NCBI GenBank assembly: GCA_044375975.1
Contig: JBILLQ010000058.1
Location: 1 to 22,729 of the forward strand
Length of the DNA stretch: 22,729 bases
Source of the DNA: UBA5018 sp044375975
GTDB taxonomy: Bacteria > Cyanobacteriota > Cyanobacteriia > PCC-6307 > Cyanobiaceae
Direction of reading: 5' to 3'
Positions 22,601 to 22,729 of the stretch are shown here, piece after piece. The notes under the pieces are model-generated. The model ran no database searches. It was given only the letters and a program-made list of their open reading frames with translations, and was not told the origin of the DNA. The position numbers were made by a program, and so were the translations under genes. How positions within the stretch are numbered: the first letter of the stretch is position 1; every line of letters begins with the position of its first letter.

Positions 22601-22729
22601 AGGCGAAGGCGGAGCCGGATCGTGCCGACTACCAGCGCGATCTCTCGGTTTCGTACAACAAGATGGGCGATCTGTATGGGGCGCTGGGGCAGGGCGAGCA
22701 GGCCCGCGATGCCTATGCCAAGGCACTGG
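19612..22729 (+). CDS. TIR-CHAT-NB-ARC(STAND)-TPR protein, 3' end beyond the window
   Basis: The frame is open from the ATG at 19612 to the window edge, giving at least 1039 residues. Domain order: TIR (about 1-125), starting MRVFLSHSSVDKPLVETLA, with the SRWVEAE motif whose E73 matches the NADase glutamate; CHAT caspase-like protease (about 200-480) with HLSCHG (likely catalytic H355) and VLNACHGA (C397); NB-ARC/STAND NTPase (about 525-760) with Walker A GIGGVGKS (552-559), Walker B VVLDDFEQ (636-643), TSRHP, and a GHPR motif (733-736); a winged-helix-like region; and TPRs starting near 1004 (RADYQRDLSVSYNKMGDLYG). STAND proteins sense a ligand through C-terminal repeats and oligomerise to activate N-terminal effectors. 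Here two potential effectors, an NAD-degrading TIR and a protease, sit in one chain. All visible catalytic residues are present. Defence function is inferred from family knowledge. Confidence 0.92.
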   Translation, partial: MRVFLSHSSVDKPLVETLARGLAQRGIDPWFDQWEMGPGDNLVARINEGLATADAGIIVLSEQSSGSRWVEAELSNLIYNRIQEGQLLLPVKVADGSPVPELIKPLLWISIEDIDGIAAALLRRGRGKPPVILREQGKAHQVLVNLSPAADHQVAVAVTIDGTTVAEISVPLPQRLRGPCWLPDPAGDPGGSMLGALGQALWQLCFPAAAAGAFIELLEGAGSQVGHRLEVAVATADSKLLALPFEALQLPDGRPLVLLDTVILQRRLNGPTIQWQPLAGPLKVLVAVAAPDRGGAEAVLLDYEREVSLILEALQPLRRMADPLAQVRLLEVGHPDQIRQALQRDAYHVLHLSCHGRPGELQLETEDGEALPCSAADLLAALRQAGRPLPLVVLNACHGASRADAPASLAEALLRGGVPAVLAMQTAISDRQAIALAHGFYGHLAARELFLASQALAMARLEWERQQRALGGPLAPAGYANAALLVGGSEQRLADFGLDQQPLKVAPVHQMDGQGVPQLAMDELIGRRSLMRETLRRLRGAGDGRVGVVLTGIGGVGKSAMAGRLMWRLKEDGHILIVQVGRWNLTELATLIGEQLRGCADPALSSLGARLQEPISSAELLFQRLRQALAALPMLVVLDDFEQNLTTPGGAAFNDGAVAEQLIRLCEALQGKESKLLITSRHPLPEPALTALLAEQPLPPLTEGETGKLLLRLPAIERLSSAEQFTVRRVIGGHPRMLELLDALLRHGQGRSPAVSRRLAALQGSSPQAPGASPLEAIDAALVLGARDVLLDELLALAREQGTEAVLLQLAVSNLPVSPRGLAWMLADGAESGPAMQTVEAALNQLAALSLVYRAPSDGSVWVHRWNAEGLAQRQERPALAERYGRAGRYRIWRIQNESLSSGEAMGDVIEAVRNFLAGEDFDAASSMALGVLQLLVQAQQSVAVAALGSEVLETLPIEHPNYAPIADQEARAFLALGQSARAFERYGTMLREQERKAKAEPDRADYQRDLSVSYNKMGDLYGALGQGEQARDAYAKAL

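Noticed and set aside
1..22729. tRNA or rRNA genes, riboswitches, HIP1 (GCGATCGC) sites
   Set aside because: I saw no tRNA T-loop or cloverleaf, no rRNA stretch, no recognisable riboswitch and no full HIP1 octamer on reading through; this was done by eye and could miss weak cases.

Overview
The window looks like the chromosome of a GC-rich picocyanobacterium (Synechococcus/Cyanobium type). This rests on petG, chlI, a CytM-like cytochrome c, a DUF3370 protein, a DUF3082 protein, and a gene order around ispE-rsmA and pdhB-secD-secF that is typical of the group. I read this by eye; no database search was run.

Layout. Positions 1-210 hold no convincing gene, only a 15-nt tandem repeat. Positions 211-7917 are a long leftward run. 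In transcription order it is cytM-like, SpoU-type RNA methyltransferase, beta-lactamase-fold hydrolase, DUF3370, chlI, ruvC, 5-formyl-THF cyclo-ligase, a 105-aa protein and an exported protein with a C-terminal anchor. petG (7993-8106) faces rightward and ends at a strong terminator. hisH-rsmD (leftward) and secD-secF-62-aa membrane protein (leftward) follow. Positions 12265-12935, between pdhB and secD, hold an AT-rich small ORF and a short inverted-repeat element. Next is the leftward housekeeping group rsmA-ispE-DUF3082-(31-aa ORF)-pdhB, ending near 16502.

From about 16503 the character changes to an accessory, mostly AT-rich region with rightward genes. It holds a HEPN-type protein with an R-x4-H motif, a 129-bp MITE-like element, an overlapping gene pair (91 aa plus a HEPN/UPF0332-like protein), and a 178-aa protein of unknown function. 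It ends with a very large protein, cut by the window edge, that combines TIR, CHAT (caspase-like), an NB-ARC/STAND NTPase and TPRs. This is best read as a defence island, and the TIR-CHAT-STAND-TPR protein is its most interesting member.

A second theme is short tandem repeats, mostly in units of 15 nt (also 18 and 36 nt). They lie inside or beside otherwise conserved genes: cyclo-ligase, cytM-like, RNA methyltransferase, DUF3082, the DUF3370 leader and the beta-lactamase-fold tail. One 15-nt unit family occurs at two sites 14 kb apart.
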